NCBI RefSeq assembly: GCF_900143235.1
Contig: NZ_FRDF01000008.1
Span: 100,570-164,569 of the forward strand
Source of the DNA: Erythrobacter sanguineus
Lineage (GTDB): Bacteria; Pseudomonadota; Alphaproteobacteria; Sphingomonadales; Sphingomonadaceae
Length of the DNA: 64,000 bases
Reading direction: 5' to 3'
Both the position numbers and the translations under genes were made by a program. Below are positions 40,116-49,169 of this stretch, in pieces. Position 1 is the first letter of the stretch; each line of letters starts with the position of its first letter. The notes beneath the pieces were generated by a model. It was not told the DNA's origin, did not search any database, and saw only the letters and a list, made by a program, of their open reading frames with translations.

Positions 40116-40142
40116 AGCGATCCTAGCTTTCGCTGGGATGAC
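40116..40142. repeat. 27-bp inverted repeat, right copy (REP-like)
   Basis: This is the mirror copy of 39774-39800, starting agcgatcctagctttcgctg, with one mismatch in 27 that also weakens its internal stem. It begins 6 bp after the GIY-YIG stop codon. Confidence 0.8.
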
Positions 40143-40590
40143 GAAAAGGGCAGGTCACCACCCGATCCCGGCCATTGGTCCCGTTCGGGACGTTTCCCGT
40201 TAGCTGCCACCCGTCAGCCCGGTGCGGCCCTGCCGCCGCTACGCTGCGCCCACGCGGGGCTTTCCTACTAGGGCAGGCGCTGCCAGTCTGGTGCGATGAC
40301 GATGCGTCTTCATCTCCATGGCGCGAACCTGCGGCCCTTGCTGCCCGCCGGGCCGGCGAGTGGGCTGGCGGGGGCCACTTTTCTGTTTCTGGACAGTGTA
40401 ACATGTGTCTCCAACAGACAGGAAACGGGCGCGCTTTGTGAATATGCGGGGCGGGGCGCGGCGCAGCCTTTGCTTGCAAAGCGGGCGGATTTCGTTATTC
40501 GCGCGCACTTCACTGACACGAATCAATCAGCCAGCCTGGCGACAAGGGCTGCCATGGCCGGTTCCGACGTGTCTCACCCAGGAGATGAAA

Positions 40591-40794
40591 ATGCCCAAGC
40601 TGAAGACCAAGAGCGGTGTGAAGAAACGCTTCAAAATCACCGCCACCGGCAAGGTCAAGCACGGCGTCGCTGGCAAGCGTCACCGCCTGATCAGCCACAA
40701 TGCGAAGTATATCCGCCAGAATCGCGGCACTTCTGTGCTGTCGGCCCATGATACGCCGACGATCAAGAAGTGGGCGCCTTACGGCCTCGATTGA
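40591..40794 (+). CDS. rpmI: 50S ribosomal protein L35
   Basis: L35 is a small component of the large ribosomal subunit. The 67 residues are typical: [20 protein letters not shown] at the N-terminus, then [19 protein letters not shown] and a short C-terminus. The ATG at 40591 follows ggagatgaaa, a good ribosome binding site; a longer frame to 40405 is not credible. rplT follows 47 bp later. infC, which often precedes rpmI, is absent; the accessory islet lies there instead. Confidence 0.96.
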   Translation: MPKLKTKSGVKKRFKITATGKVKHGVAGKRHRLISHNAKYIRQNRGTSVLSAHDTPTIKKWAPYGLD

Positions 40795-40841
40795 TGCGGG
40801 CGGCCATCGGCCCCGCGATCTCAAGATAAGGATATACTGAT

Positions 40842-41201
40842 ATGCCACGCATCAAACGCGGTGTTACCACCCGCGCCAAGCACAAGCGGTTGCTCGAACA
40901 AGCCAAGGGCTATCGCGGCCGCCGCAAGAACACCATCCGCGTCGCCCGTCAGGCGGTCGAAAAGGCCGGCCAGTACGCCTACCGCGACCGCAAGATCAAA
41001 AAGCGCACCTTCCGCGGATTGTGGATCCAGCGCATCAACGCCGCCGTTCGCACGGAAGGCCTGACCTATTCGCAGTTCATGCACGGCATCAAGCTGGCGG
41101 GCATCGAGCTCGACCGCAAGGCCATGGCCGATCTCGCCATGAATGAAGGCGGCGCCTTCAAGGCGGTGATCCAGCAGGCGAAAGCGGCCCTGCCGGCATA
41201 A
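40842..41201 (+). CDS. rplT: 50S ribosomal protein L20
   Basis: L20 binds 23S rRNA early in 50S assembly and in some bacteria represses its own operon. The 119-residue length and the sequence ([20 protein letters not shown], then [22 protein letters not shown] in the basic N-terminal extension, and [20 protein letters not shown]) are canonical. AAGGATAT precedes the ATG. A strong hairpin terminator follows at 41230. Confidence 0.97.
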   Translation: MPRIKRGVTTRAKHKRLLEQAKGYRGRRKNTIRVARQAVEKAGQYAYRDRKIKKRTFRGLWIQRINAAVRTEGLTYSQFMHGIKLAGIELDRKAMADLAMNEGGAFKAVIQQAKAALPA

Positions 41202-41229
41202 GCCTTGGGCCACGCCGAGGCCGGAAACA

Positions 41230-41267
41230 CGAAACAAGGCGGGCCCTGCGGGGCTCGCCTTGTTTCG
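41230..41267 (+). terminator. Strong hairpin after rplT
   Basis: A long, nearly perfect inverted repeat (cgaaacaaggcgggcc paired with ggctcgccttgtttcg) around a ctgcgg loop forms a 16-bp stem with one mismatch. It stands 28 bp past the rplT stop. No long T run follows directly, but gtcggatttgt comes next, so it probably ends or attenuates the rpmI-rplT transcript. Confidence 0.75.
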
Positions 41268-41331
41268 TCGGATTTGTAGGAATTCGTCAGAAAACTTGTA
41301 GAATCGCGCCACTTGCGCCAGAGTGACAAGC

Positions 41332-42255
41332 ATGGGGGATGAGCGACATCACAGCGCTGTGGGCGCCGCTTCTGCGCCTTTGCCATACCGGCTTGCCGCG
41401 GAATTCCGCGAACCGCCCATCATGTTCGAAGGCTGCTTCACGAGCTTCTATCACGTCTCGCTCGATATGGACCAGCCGGGCATGGTGGTGCACGATCAGC
41501 TTCAGCCCGAATGGGCCAATATCCGCTTCTTCTGCGGCGGCACCCCGGAGGCCGCGATCGGCGAGCAACGCGTTACAGGTGCGCAATTCGTCGGCACCGG
41601 GCCAAGCTCGCTGCCCTGCCACTTTACCATCGGCCCGGTGCGCATGTGGGGGATAGGATTCCTGCCGCTCGGCTGGACGCGCTTCTTTGGCGAGGACGCC
41701 GGTGCCTGCGCCAATCTCGTGTGTGACGGCGCGGCGCATCCCGCCTTCGCGCGCTTTGCCGGGCTGAGCGACACCCTGTGCGATCCCGAAGCCGGGATCG
41801 AGGAGCAATATGCCGCGCTGGTCGCCGCCATGGCCCGGCTGATGCGCCCGACCCGCGACGATGCGCGCATCCAGCGCGTTCACGGCGCGCTGGTGGCGTC
41901 GGAGCATGCCTCGGTGCATGATCTGGCCGATGCCTGCGCGATGAGCATCCGCACGCTGGAGCGGGTGTGCATGCGGTATTTCGGGTTCTCGCCCAAGCTG
42001 CTGATGCGGCGCCAGCGGTTCATGCGCAGCCTGACCAGCTTCATGCTCCACCGCGGCAGCCGCTGGACCGAGGCGATGGATGATCACTATCACGATCAGG
42101 CCCAGTTCACCCGCGAGTTCCGCGAGTTCATGACCATGAACCCGAGTGAATATGCCGCGCTCGACCACCCCATCCTTGCTTCCTTTATGGAGGCGCGCGC
42201 GCGGGTGTGGGGGAGCGCAGCCCAGACCCTTGACCCGCCACTGGATCACAGCTGA
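41332..42255 (+). CDS. AraC family transcriptional regulator
   Basis: This 307-residue regulator has an N-terminal domain of unknown ligand (HDQLQPEWANIRFFCGG, then FTIGPVRMWGIGFLPLGWTRFF) and a C-terminal AraC DNA-binding domain: first helix-turn-helix SVHDLADACAMSIRTLERVCM, then FGFSPKLLMRRQRFMRSL and the second HTH with HYHDQAQFTREFREFMTMNP. I take the ATG at 41332; a GTG at 41323 or an ATG at 41422 are alternatives. A broken paralogue lies at 43284-44004. No target gene can be named; the secreted CsgG-like protein between them is a candidate. Confidence 0.82.
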   Translation: MGDERHHSAVGAASAPLPYRLAAEFREPPIMFEGCFTSFYHVSLDMDQPGMVVHDQLQPEWANIRFFCGGTPEAAIGEQRVTGAQFVGTGPSSLPCHFTIGPVRMWGIGFLPLGWTRFFGEDAGACANLVCDGAAHPAFARFAGLSDTLCDPEAGIEEQYAALVAAMARLMRPTRDDARIQRVHGALVASEHASVHDLADACAMSIRTLERVCMRYFGFSPKLLMRRQRFMRSLTSFMLHRGSRWTEAMDDHYHDQAQFTREFREFMTMNPSEYAALDHPILASFMEARARVWGSAAQTLDPPLDHS

Positions 42256-42294
42256 CCAGGGCGGATCAGGCCATCCGACCCGCAGTTGCCGGCG

Positions 42295-43176
42295 CTATTG
42301 CAGATCCTCGACCGAGACCCAGCCGGTCGTCCCGAAATTGTCCTGCACTTCGATAAACAGGCCATCGCGCTTGCCGGTGGGGGATAATTGCGTGCCAGCC
42401 CTGAGATTGCGCACCGCCTTGCCCGCCGCCGAAGGCGCATCGCGCATCACCGTGGCGACGGCGGCGACAGCATCGGGCTCGTCACCGGCGACGCCTGCCG
42501 CCTCGGCCGCACCGAGCATCAGTTCACGCTGGCCGACGATCTGGTTGAAGGCGAGGACAAAGGCCTCGGTCAGCATCTTGCCGTTCTCGCTGCCCTGATA
42601 GCCCGAGGCATCGGCAGCGGCCCCGGCCCAGCCATAGGAGGCATTGCCAAAATCGATCGACGACTTCTTGACCACGCCCTGCCCGGCCGCAACGGTCAGA
42701 CCATTGGCCGGGCTGATCACGCGCAGCCCCGCCGCCACGGTCTTGTTCTTGCCGCCCAGCCCGCCGAACATCCCCAGCAGTGCGCCGCCGCCCGGCACCC
42801 CGCCAAGCAGCGAGCCTGCCGCGCCGCTCCGCAGCAGGGCCTCGGTCGCCGCGCCCTTGGCCAGTTCAAGGCTCTGGTCGACCTCTTCGGCAGTTCCGGC
42901 CAGCGCGGTCACCAGAAAGCGAGCGGGAACCTGATCATTGGGGTTGTCGACCGTAAAGCAGCCCGATTCCACCGCCAGCGTATTGATCAGCGCGCGCGGT
43001 GAGCCAAGCCCCCACTCGGCCCATCCCGCCTGTTCGCCATCGACCAGTGCGATCGAACCGATAGTTTGCTCGCAGCGGACAAGCTCGGGCTCATTATCGT
43101 CCTTCGCGGCGTGAGCCGGGTTGGCTGCCATCATCAGAACCGCGACGGCAGTGGCGGCTTTTGCACGACGAAACAT
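42295..43176 (-). CDS. Secreted CsgG-like protein with C-terminal SH3-type domain
   Basis: The 293-residue protein begins with a signal peptide (MFRRAKAATAVAVLMMAANP, then AHA-A cleavage). The middle resembles the CsgG/curli-assembly-type domain of Alphaproteobacteria, with VAAGLRVISPANGLTVAAGQG and SENGKMLTEAFVLAFNQIVG. The C-terminus (LRAGTQLSPTGKRDGLFIEV, then NFGTTGWVSVEDLQ) reads as a bacterial SH3-like domain. A periplasmic or cell-surface role is likely. It lies between two paralogous AraC regulators and is divergent from the broken one. The CsgG resemblance is moderate, so the family is tentative. Confidence 0.6.
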   Translation of the reverse strand: MFRRAKAATAVAVLMMAANPAHAAKDDNEPELVRCEQTIGSIALVDGEQAGWAEWGLGSPRALINTLAVESGCFTVDNPNDQVPARFLVTALAGTAEEVDQSLELAKGAATEALLRSGAAGSLLGGVPGGGALLGMFGGLGGKNKTVAAGLRVISPANGLTVAAGQGVVKKSSIDFGNASYGWAGAAADASGYQGSENGKMLTEAFVLAFNQIVGQRELMLGAAEAAGVAGDEPDAVAAVATVMRDAPSAAGKAVRNLRAGTQLSPTGKRDGLFIEVQDNFGTTGWVSVEDLQ

Positions 43177-43257
43177 GAAATTCTCCCCCCATCACCTGAA
43201 CGGGGGATTGTAAGCGGGCCGGTAAACGGGGCATTGTAAGGAAACGACCGCGTTTCA

Positions 43258-43271
43258 GGGGGGGGGGGGGG
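43258..43271. repeat. G14 homopolymer
   Basis: A run of 14 G residues on the plus strand lies 12 bp before the ATG of the broken AraC gene and 81 bp upstream of the divergent secreted-protein gene. Such long G tracts are unusual and slip easily during replication. Confidence 0.9.
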
Positions 43272-43283
43272 AACCAGCGGCCC

Positions 43284-44004
43284 ATGCACGCCGCTTCAGG
43301 CAGTTCGGTGAATTTGCGCTTTGCCCTGCCGGCAGAGCCGCTGCGGCCGTTTGTCACGACCTATTACTGCACCGATGCGGTCTGCTCCCCGCGCGAGTTG
43401 TGGCTGGAGGACTATCTCCACCCGGAATGGGGCAACTTGCGGTTTCTTTCACAGACCGAGGCGCATTCGGTGATCGGGCCGGGCGAATTGCAGCGCTGCC
43501 CCATTGTTCCGCGCGCTGGTAGCCAGCGACAGCGACTATGCCAGCGAACTTGCGCTGATCGAGACCCACATGGCCGCCGTGTTTGCCGCGGCCCAGCCCG
43601 TCGATCCGGCGATCACGGCATTGACAGCAGCGCTGCTCGATCCCCAGCTGGTCTCGGTCGCCGAACTGGTCGACCGGCTGGGAATGAATATCCGTTCGCT
43701 TGAACGGCTGTCGCGCCGCGCCTTCGGTTTCTCGCCCAAGCTGCTAATCCGCCGCCAGCGGTTCCTGCGCAGCCTTGCGCGCTTCATGCTCGATCCGTCG
43801 CTCAAATGGCTCGGCACGCTCGATTATCACTATCATGACCAGTCGCATTTCGTGCGCGACTTCCGGCGCTTCATGGGGATGGCGCCGTCCGCCTATGCGA
43901 GGCTCGACAAGCCCTTCATGATCGCTGCTGCGCGCGCGCGGATGACGATCGCCGGGGAAGCGATGCAGGGCCTTCATCGTCCGGCGGGCGGCAAGCCTGC
44001 CTAG
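43284..44004 (+). pseudogene. AraC family regulator paralogue broken by internal deletion
   Basis: The first part (43284-about 43500) reads MHAASGSSVNLRFALPAEPL and then YLHPEWGNLRFLSQTEAHSV, paralogous to residues 15-80 of the intact regulator at 41332. The reading frame then changes and the second part resumes as FRALVASDSDYASELALIE, continuing through the AraC DNA-binding domain (LGMNIRSLERLSRRAFGFSP, HYHDQSHFVRDFRRFMGMAP). Alignment with the intact paralogue shows that about 55 codons are missing at the joint, out of frame. The second part could start at a TTG at 43504 and be expressed as a bare DNA-binding domain. Confidence 0.8.
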
Positions 44005-44103
44005 GCTGCCATCTGGCACACCGCGCCACAGGTGCTTTGCAAAAGCCGCGATTTGCCGCTAGCGGACGCGCGCGCACAATTCGCCAGCCCGATACGACAG
44101 GTC

Positions 44104-45204
44104 ATGACCGAACTTGATACCCAGAAACAGGCCGCGCTCGCCGCGATTGCCGATGCCGCCAGCCTCGACGCGCTTGAGGAGCAGCGGCTTGCCGCGCTCG
44201 GCAAGAAGGGGTGGGTCAGCCTTGCCCTGAAGACGCTTGGGCAAATGAACCCGGAGGAACGCACTGCCGCCGCGCCCGCGATCCAGAGCGCGCGCGCCGA
44301 GATTGCCGATGCGATCGAGACGAAGAAGGCGGCGCTCGAAACCGCCGCGCTCGAAGCGCAGCTGGCGCGCGAGACGATCGACCTGACCCTGCCCACGCAA
44401 GCAGCGCCAAGGGGATCGGTGCATCCGGTGAGCCAGGTGATGGATGAACTGGCGGAAATCTTCGCCGACCTCGGCTTTGCAGTCGCCACCGGGCCGGAGA
44501 TCGATGACGACTGGCACAATTTCACCGCGCTCAACATGGATGAAACCCACCCCGCGCGGGCGATGCACGATACGTTCTATTTCCCCGATCAGACCTCTGA
44601 GGGTCGTGAAATATTGCTGCGCACGCACACCTCGCCGGTGCAGATCCGTTCGATGCTGGCGCAAGGCGCGCCGATCAGGCTGATCGCGCCGGGCCGGGTC
44701 TACCGGTCGGACAGCGATGCCACCCACACGCCGATGTTCCATCAGGTCGAAGGGCTGGTGGTCGACAAGGATATCCACCTCGGCCACCTGAAATGGACGC
44801 TCGAAACCTTTTTCAAGGCCTTCTTCGAGCGCGAGGATATCGTGCTGCGCCTGCGGCCGTCCTATTTCCCGTTCACCGAACCCAGCGTCGAGGTCGATGT
44901 GGGTTACTCCACCGAAGGGGGCCGCAGGGTCGTCGGCGGGCATGGCGATGCGCCGGGTCATGCGTGGATGGAACTGGGCGGCAGCGGGATGGTGAACTGC
45001 CGCGTGCTCGAATTCGCCGGGATCGATCCGGACGAATATCAGGGCTTTGCCTTCGGCCTCGGGATCGACCGGATCGCGATGCTCAAATACGGGATGAATG
45101 ATCTGCGCGCCTTCTTCGATGGCGACCCGCGCTGGCTGGCGCATTACGGGTTCAGCCCGTTCGATCAGCCGACACTGTCAGCCGGTGTGGGAGCGCGCGC
45201 ATGA
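44104..45204 (+). CDS. pheS: Phenylalanine--tRNA ligase alpha subunit
   Basis: PheS is the catalytic subunit of the (alpha-beta)2 phenylalanyl-tRNA synthetase. From the ATG at 44104 it has 366 residues: an N-terminal coiled coil that binds tRNA-Phe, then the class II core with HPVSQVMDELAEIFADLGF, motif 2 LLRTHTSPVQIRSM plus RVYRSDSDATHTPMFHQVEG, and motif 3 FAFGLGIDRIAMLKYGMNDL. Its stop overlaps the pheT start (ATGA), so the two are translationally coupled. Confidence 0.96.
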   Translation: MTELDTQKQAALAAIADAASLDALEEQRLAALGKKGWVSLALKTLGQMNPEERTAAAPAIQSARAEIADAIETKKAALETAALEAQLARETIDLTLPTQAAPRGSVHPVSQVMDELAEIFADLGFAVATGPEIDDDWHNFTALNMDETHPARAMHDTFYFPDQTSEGREILLRTHTSPVQIRSMLAQGAPIRLIAPGRVYRSDSDATHTPMFHQVEGLVVDKDIHLGHLKWTLETFFKAFFEREDIVLRLRPSYFPFTEPSVEVDVGYSTEGGRRVVGGHGDAPGHAWMELGGSGMVNCRVLEFAGIDPDEYQGFAFGLGIDRIAMLKYGMNDLRAFFDGDPRWLAHYGFSPFDQPTLSAGVGARA

Positions 45205-47588
45205 AGTTCTCGCTCATCTGGCTCAAGGATCACCTTGAGACCACCGCCACCGTGGCCGAAATCTGCGATGCGCTGAACGCCATCGGGCTGGAGGTCGAGG
45301 GCGTCGAAGACCCGGCGGAACGGCTCGCAGGGTTCCGCGTGGCCCATGTGCTGACCGCCGCGCGCCATCCCGATGCCGACAAGTTGCAAGTGCTCACCGT
45401 CGATACCGGAGAGGGTGATCCGTTGCAGGTCGTGTGCGGCGCGCCCAATGCCCGCGCGGGAATGAAGGGCGTGCTGGGGCTGCCCGGCGCGACCGTGCCC
45501 GCCAATGGCATGGTGCTGAAGAAGAGCGCGATTCGCGGGGTCGAATCCAACGGCATGATGTGTTCGGTGCGCGAGCTGGAACTGGGCGAGGATCACGACG
45601 GGATCATCGAACTGCCCGATGACGCGCCGGTGGGCACAAGCTTTGCCGATTACCACGGCGCATCGCCAGTGATCGAAGTTTCGGTGACGCCAAACCGCCC
45701 CGATTGCATGGGGGTCTACGGCATCGCCCGCGATCTCGCGGCCAAGGGGCTGGGAACGCTGAAGCCGATTGCCATGCCTGCGTTTAGCGCGGCAGGTGAC
45801 TGTCCGGTGGCAATACGCACTGATGATTCGGCAGGCTGCCCGGCGTTCTATGGCCGCGTGATTACCGGCGTGACCAATGGTGCTTCGCCCGACTGGCTGC
45901 AACAGCGGCTGACGAGTGCAGGCCAGCGGTCGATCTCGCTGCTGGTTGATCTGACGAATTACCTGATGCTCGGCTTTGGCCGACCGGCGCACGTTTATGA
46001 CCTTGCCAAGCTGCAAGGCGCTGTGGTGGCACGGCGCGCGAAGGATGGCGAGCAGGTGCTGGCGCTCAACGAGAAGACCTACACGCTCGACCCCGAAATG
46101 GTCGTGATCGCGGACGACAATCAGGTTCACGACATCGCCGGGATCATGGGCGGCGAGGATTCGGGTGTGTCGGAAACGACCACGGACGTCTTGCTTGAAA
46201 TCGCCTATTTCGATCCTGCACGCATCGGCGCAACCGGGCGCAAGCTGGGGCTGGCATCAGACGCGCGCACGCGGTTTGAACGCGGTGTCGATCCGGAATT
46301 TCTGGACACTGGCCTCGATCTGCTGACCGGGCTGATCGTCGAATTGGCAGGCGGCACTGCCAGCGAAGCGGTGCGCGCCGGTTCGCCGCCGAGCAATGCC
46401 AAGGTGATCGCGTTCGATCCCGGTCTGACACTCCGCCTCGGCGGGGTGGAAGTGGGCGAGGAGGAGCAGAAAAGCATCCTCGAAAGCCTCGGCTTCACGG
46501 TCGGCCAAGGTTGGCAGATCACCTGTCCGCTGCGCCGCCTCGACATCGAGGGCCCAGCCGATCTGGTCGAGGAAGTGGTGCGCATCTACGGGCTGGACAA
46601 GGTCGCGAGTGTCCCCCTGCCGCGCGCCGAGGGCGTCGCTCGCCCGACCGCGACCCCGCAGCAGAAGCTCGAACGGTCCTTGCGCCGTGCCGCCGCCGCG
46701 AGCGGTTTGCATGAGGCGGTGACGTGGTCCTTCCTGCCCGAATGGGCGGCGGAGCATTTCGCGTCCGACCAGCCGCTGTGGGTGCTCGCCAACCCGATCA
46801 GCGAGGACATGAAGGCGATGCGTCCCTCGCTGCTGCCGGGCCTGCTGATGGCGGCCAAGCGCGATGCAGATCGCGGTGCGGATACGACCCGCCTGTTCGA
46901 GATCGGGCGGCGCTATTTCCGCAGCGGCAATGGCCTCAGCGACGAAAAGCCGACGCTGGGCACCGTGCTCGCTGGCGACAAGGCCGAGCGGGGCTGGCAG
47001 TCGGGCAAGGCCAAGGTGTTTGACGCCTATGACGCCAAGGCGCTGGCGCTCGAACTGCTCGAAGCAGCAGGGGCGCCAGTCACCAATCTGATGGTGATGG
47101 GAGACGCGGGCGCGCAGTTCCATCCGGGCCAGTCGGGCACCTTGCGGCTCGGCCCCAAGGTGGTGCTGGCGCGGTTCGGCATGGTGCATCCGGCGACGCT
47201 CAAGGCATTCGACGTCGACGGGCCGATTGCTGCCGCCGAACTGTTCCTCGATGCCATCCCGGCGAAAAAGAGCGCCGCTTTCGCCCGCCCCGGTTTCACT
47301 CCGCCCGCGCTGCAGGCGGTAACCCGCGATTTCGCCTTCCTCGTGCCGGAAACGCTGGCGGCGGGCGATCTGGTGCGCGCCGTGCAGGGTGCGGACAAGG
47401 CCGTGATCAGCAGCGTTCGCGTATTCGATGTCTTCGCTGGCGCAGGCGTGCCGGAAGGCAAGAAGTCGGTCGCCATCGAAGTCACGATGCAACCGGGCGA
47501 GACCAGCTTCAAGGATGCCGATCTGAAGACGCTGGCTGAAAAGATCGTCGCTGCCGCCGGCAAGTTGGGGGCCGAGTTGCGCGGCTGA
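45201..47588 (+). CDS. pheT: Phenylalanine--tRNA ligase beta subunit
   Basis: PheT forms the tRNA-binding and editing part of phenylalanyl-tRNA synthetase. The 795-residue protein has the N-terminal EMAP-like tRNA-binding domain (VAHVLTAARHPDADKLQVLT, then VVCGAPNARAGMKGVLGLPG), the B3/B4 editing domain (SISLLVDLTNYLMLGFGRPA), the B5 domain, the class II-like core, and the C-terminal ferredoxin-fold anticodon-binding domain (RDFAFLVPETLAAGDLVRAV). The start overlaps the pheS stop by 4 bp. No anomaly was seen. Confidence 0.96.
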   Translation: MKFSLIWLKDHLETTATVAEICDALNAIGLEVEGVEDPAERLAGFRVAHVLTAARHPDADKLQVLTVDTGEGDPLQVVCGAPNARAGMKGVLGLPGATVPANGMVLKKSAIRGVESNGMMCSVRELELGEDHDGIIELPDDAPVGTSFADYHGASPVIEVSVTPNRPDCMGVYGIARDLAAKGLGTLKPIAMPAFSAAGDCPVAIRTDDSAGCPAFYGRVITGVTNGASPDWLQQRLTSAGQRSISLLVDLTNYLMLGFGRPAHVYDLAKLQGAVVARRAKDGEQVLALNEKTYTLDPEMVVIADDNQVHDIAGIMGGEDSGVSETTTDVLLEIAYFDPARIGATGRKLGLASDARTRFERGVDPEFLDTGLDLLTGLIVELAGGTASEAVRAGSPPSNAKVIAFDPGLTLRLGGVEVGEEEQKSILESLGFTVGQGWQITCPLRRLDIEGPADLVEEVVRIYGLDKVASVPLPRAEGVARPTATPQQKLERSLRRAAAASGLHEAVTWSFLPEWAAEHFASDQPLWVLANPISEDMKAMRPSLLPGLLMAAKRDADRGADTTRLFEIGRRYFRSGNGLSDEKPTLGTVLAGDKAERGWQSGKAKVFDAYDAKALALELLEAAGAPVTNLMVMGDAGAQFHPGQSGTLRLGPKVVLARFGMVHPATLKAFDVDGPIAAAELFLDAIPAKKSAAFARPGFTPPALQAVTRDFAFLVPETLAAGDLVRAVQGADKAVISSVRVFDVFAGAGVPEGKKSVAIEVTMQPGETSFKDADLKTLAEKIVAAAGKLGAELRG

Positions 47589-47608
47589 TGCCGTAGCAGG
47601 AAAACACC

Positions 47609-49129
47609 ATGTCCAATCGCCGCACCTTCGCGATCATCTCGCACCCTGACGCTGGCAAGACCACGCTTACCGAAAAGCTGCTGCTGCAAGGCGGCGCGAT
47701 TCACCTTGCGGGCGAGGTCAAGGCGCGCGGGGCAGCGCGGCGGGCGCGCAGCGACTGGATGAAAATCGAACAGCAGCGCGGGATCTCGGTCACGTCGAGC
47801 GTGATGACGTTTGAACGCGACGGGATCACCTTCAATCTGCTCGACACGCCGGGGCACGAGGATTTTTCGGAAGACACTTACCGCACGCTGACCGCGGTCG
47901 ATTCGGCGGTGATGGTGATCGACGCGGCAAAAGGCATCGAGCCGCAGACCCGCAAGCTGTTCGAAGTGTGCCGCTTGCGTTCTGTGCCGATCATCACCTT
48001 CGTCAACAAGGTCGACCGCGAAGGGCGCGATCCGTTCGAGACGCTGGACGAGGTCGCCGATATGCTCGCGCTCGATGTCAGCCCGCAGATGTGGCCGATT
48101 GGCATGGGCGGGGAATTCGAGGGTATCCTCGATTTCGCGACCGAAACCGTCAGCCGTCCCGAAGGCCCCAGCCGCGAATTCCTCGGCAAGCGCGATGCCG
48201 ATGCTGCTATCCCCGAACGCTTCGCCGACGAGATCGAACTGGCGCGCGGCGGTTATCCCGAATTCGACCTTGAGGCCTTCAGACACGGCGATCTGACGCC
48301 GGTCTATTTCGGATCCGCACTCAAGAACTTCGGCGTCACCGAGCTGATCGACGCCATCGCTCGCTACGCACCGCCGCCCCGTCCGCAGCCTGCGGGCGAA
48401 GAGCAGATCAGCCCGGACCGCGACGAGGTCACCGGCTTCATCTTCAAGGTGCAGGCCAACATGGACCCCAACCACCGCGATCGCATTGCCTTCATGCGGC
48501 AGGTCTCGGGCACCTTCAAACGCGGCATGAAGCTGACGCCATCAGGGCTGGGCAAGCCAATTGCGGTGCATTCGCCGATCCTGTTCTTCGCACAAGACCG
48601 TGAACTCGCTGACACGGCTGAGGCGGGCGACATCATCGGCATTCCGAACCACGGCACGCTGCGGGTGGGCGATACTCTGTCGGAACGCAATCAGGTGCGC
48701 TTTACCGGCCTGCCCAATTTCGCGCCGGAAATTCTGCGCCGGGTGCAATTGCGCGATCCGACCAAGACCAAGCAACTGAGAAAGGCGCTCGACGATCTTT
48801 CAGAAGAGGGCGTGATTCAGGTGTTCTACCCGGACATCGGCGCGCAACACATCGTCGGCGTGGTCGGCCAGTTGCAGCTTGAGGTGCTGATTTCGCGGCT
48901 GGAGGCGGAATACAAGGTCGAAGCCGCGCTCGAACCTTCGCCCTTTGCCACCGCGCGCTGGATCAAGGGCGATGCCAAGGCGCTGGAGGAATTCGCCAGC
49001 TTCAACCGCGCCAACCTCGCCCGCGACCGCGATGGCGACTTCGTGTTCATGGCCAAAAGCCCGTGGGACGTGAGTTATCAGGTCGAAAAGAACCCTGAGC
49101 TGACCTTTTCGGCCACGAAGGAGCGGTGA
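47609..49129 (+). CDS. prfC: Peptide chain release factor 3
   Basis: RF3 is a GTPase that recycles RF1/RF2 from the ribosome after peptide release. The 506 residues begin with the G domain: G1 SHPDAGKTTLTEKLLLQGG, switch I QQRGISVTSSVMTF, G3 LLDTPGHEDFSEDTYRTLTA, G4 FVNKVDREGRDPFE. The later part has the RF3-specific DANHRDR-like box (NMDPNHRDRIAFMRQVSG) and RELADTAEAGDIIGIPNHGT. It is slightly shorter than the 529-residue E. coli protein. It follows pheT by 20 bp. Confidence 0.95.
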   Translation: MSNRRTFAIISHPDAGKTTLTEKLLLQGGAIHLAGEVKARGAARRARSDWMKIEQQRGISVTSSVMTFERDGITFNLLDTPGHEDFSEDTYRTLTAVDSAVMVIDAAKGIEPQTRKLFEVCRLRSVPIITFVNKVDREGRDPFETLDEVADMLALDVSPQMWPIGMGGEFEGILDFATETVSRPEGPSREFLGKRDADAAIPERFADEIELARGGYPEFDLEAFRHGDLTPVYFGSALKNFGVTELIDAIARYAPPPRPQPAGEEQISPDRDEVTGFIFKVQANMDPNHRDRIAFMRQVSGTFKRGMKLTPSGLGKPIAVHSPILFFAQDRELADTAEAGDIIGIPNHGTLRVGDTLSERNQVRFTGLPNFAPEILRRVQLRDPTKTKQLRKALDDLSEEGVIQVFYPDIGAQHIVGVVGQLQLEVLISRLEAEYKVEAALEPSPFATARWIKGDAKALEEFASFNRANLARDRDGDFVFMAKSPWDVSYQVEKNPELTFSATKER

Positions 49130-49169
49130 GGGAGGAACGGTAGGCTTGCGGGAAAACCGGCTTCGCGGC

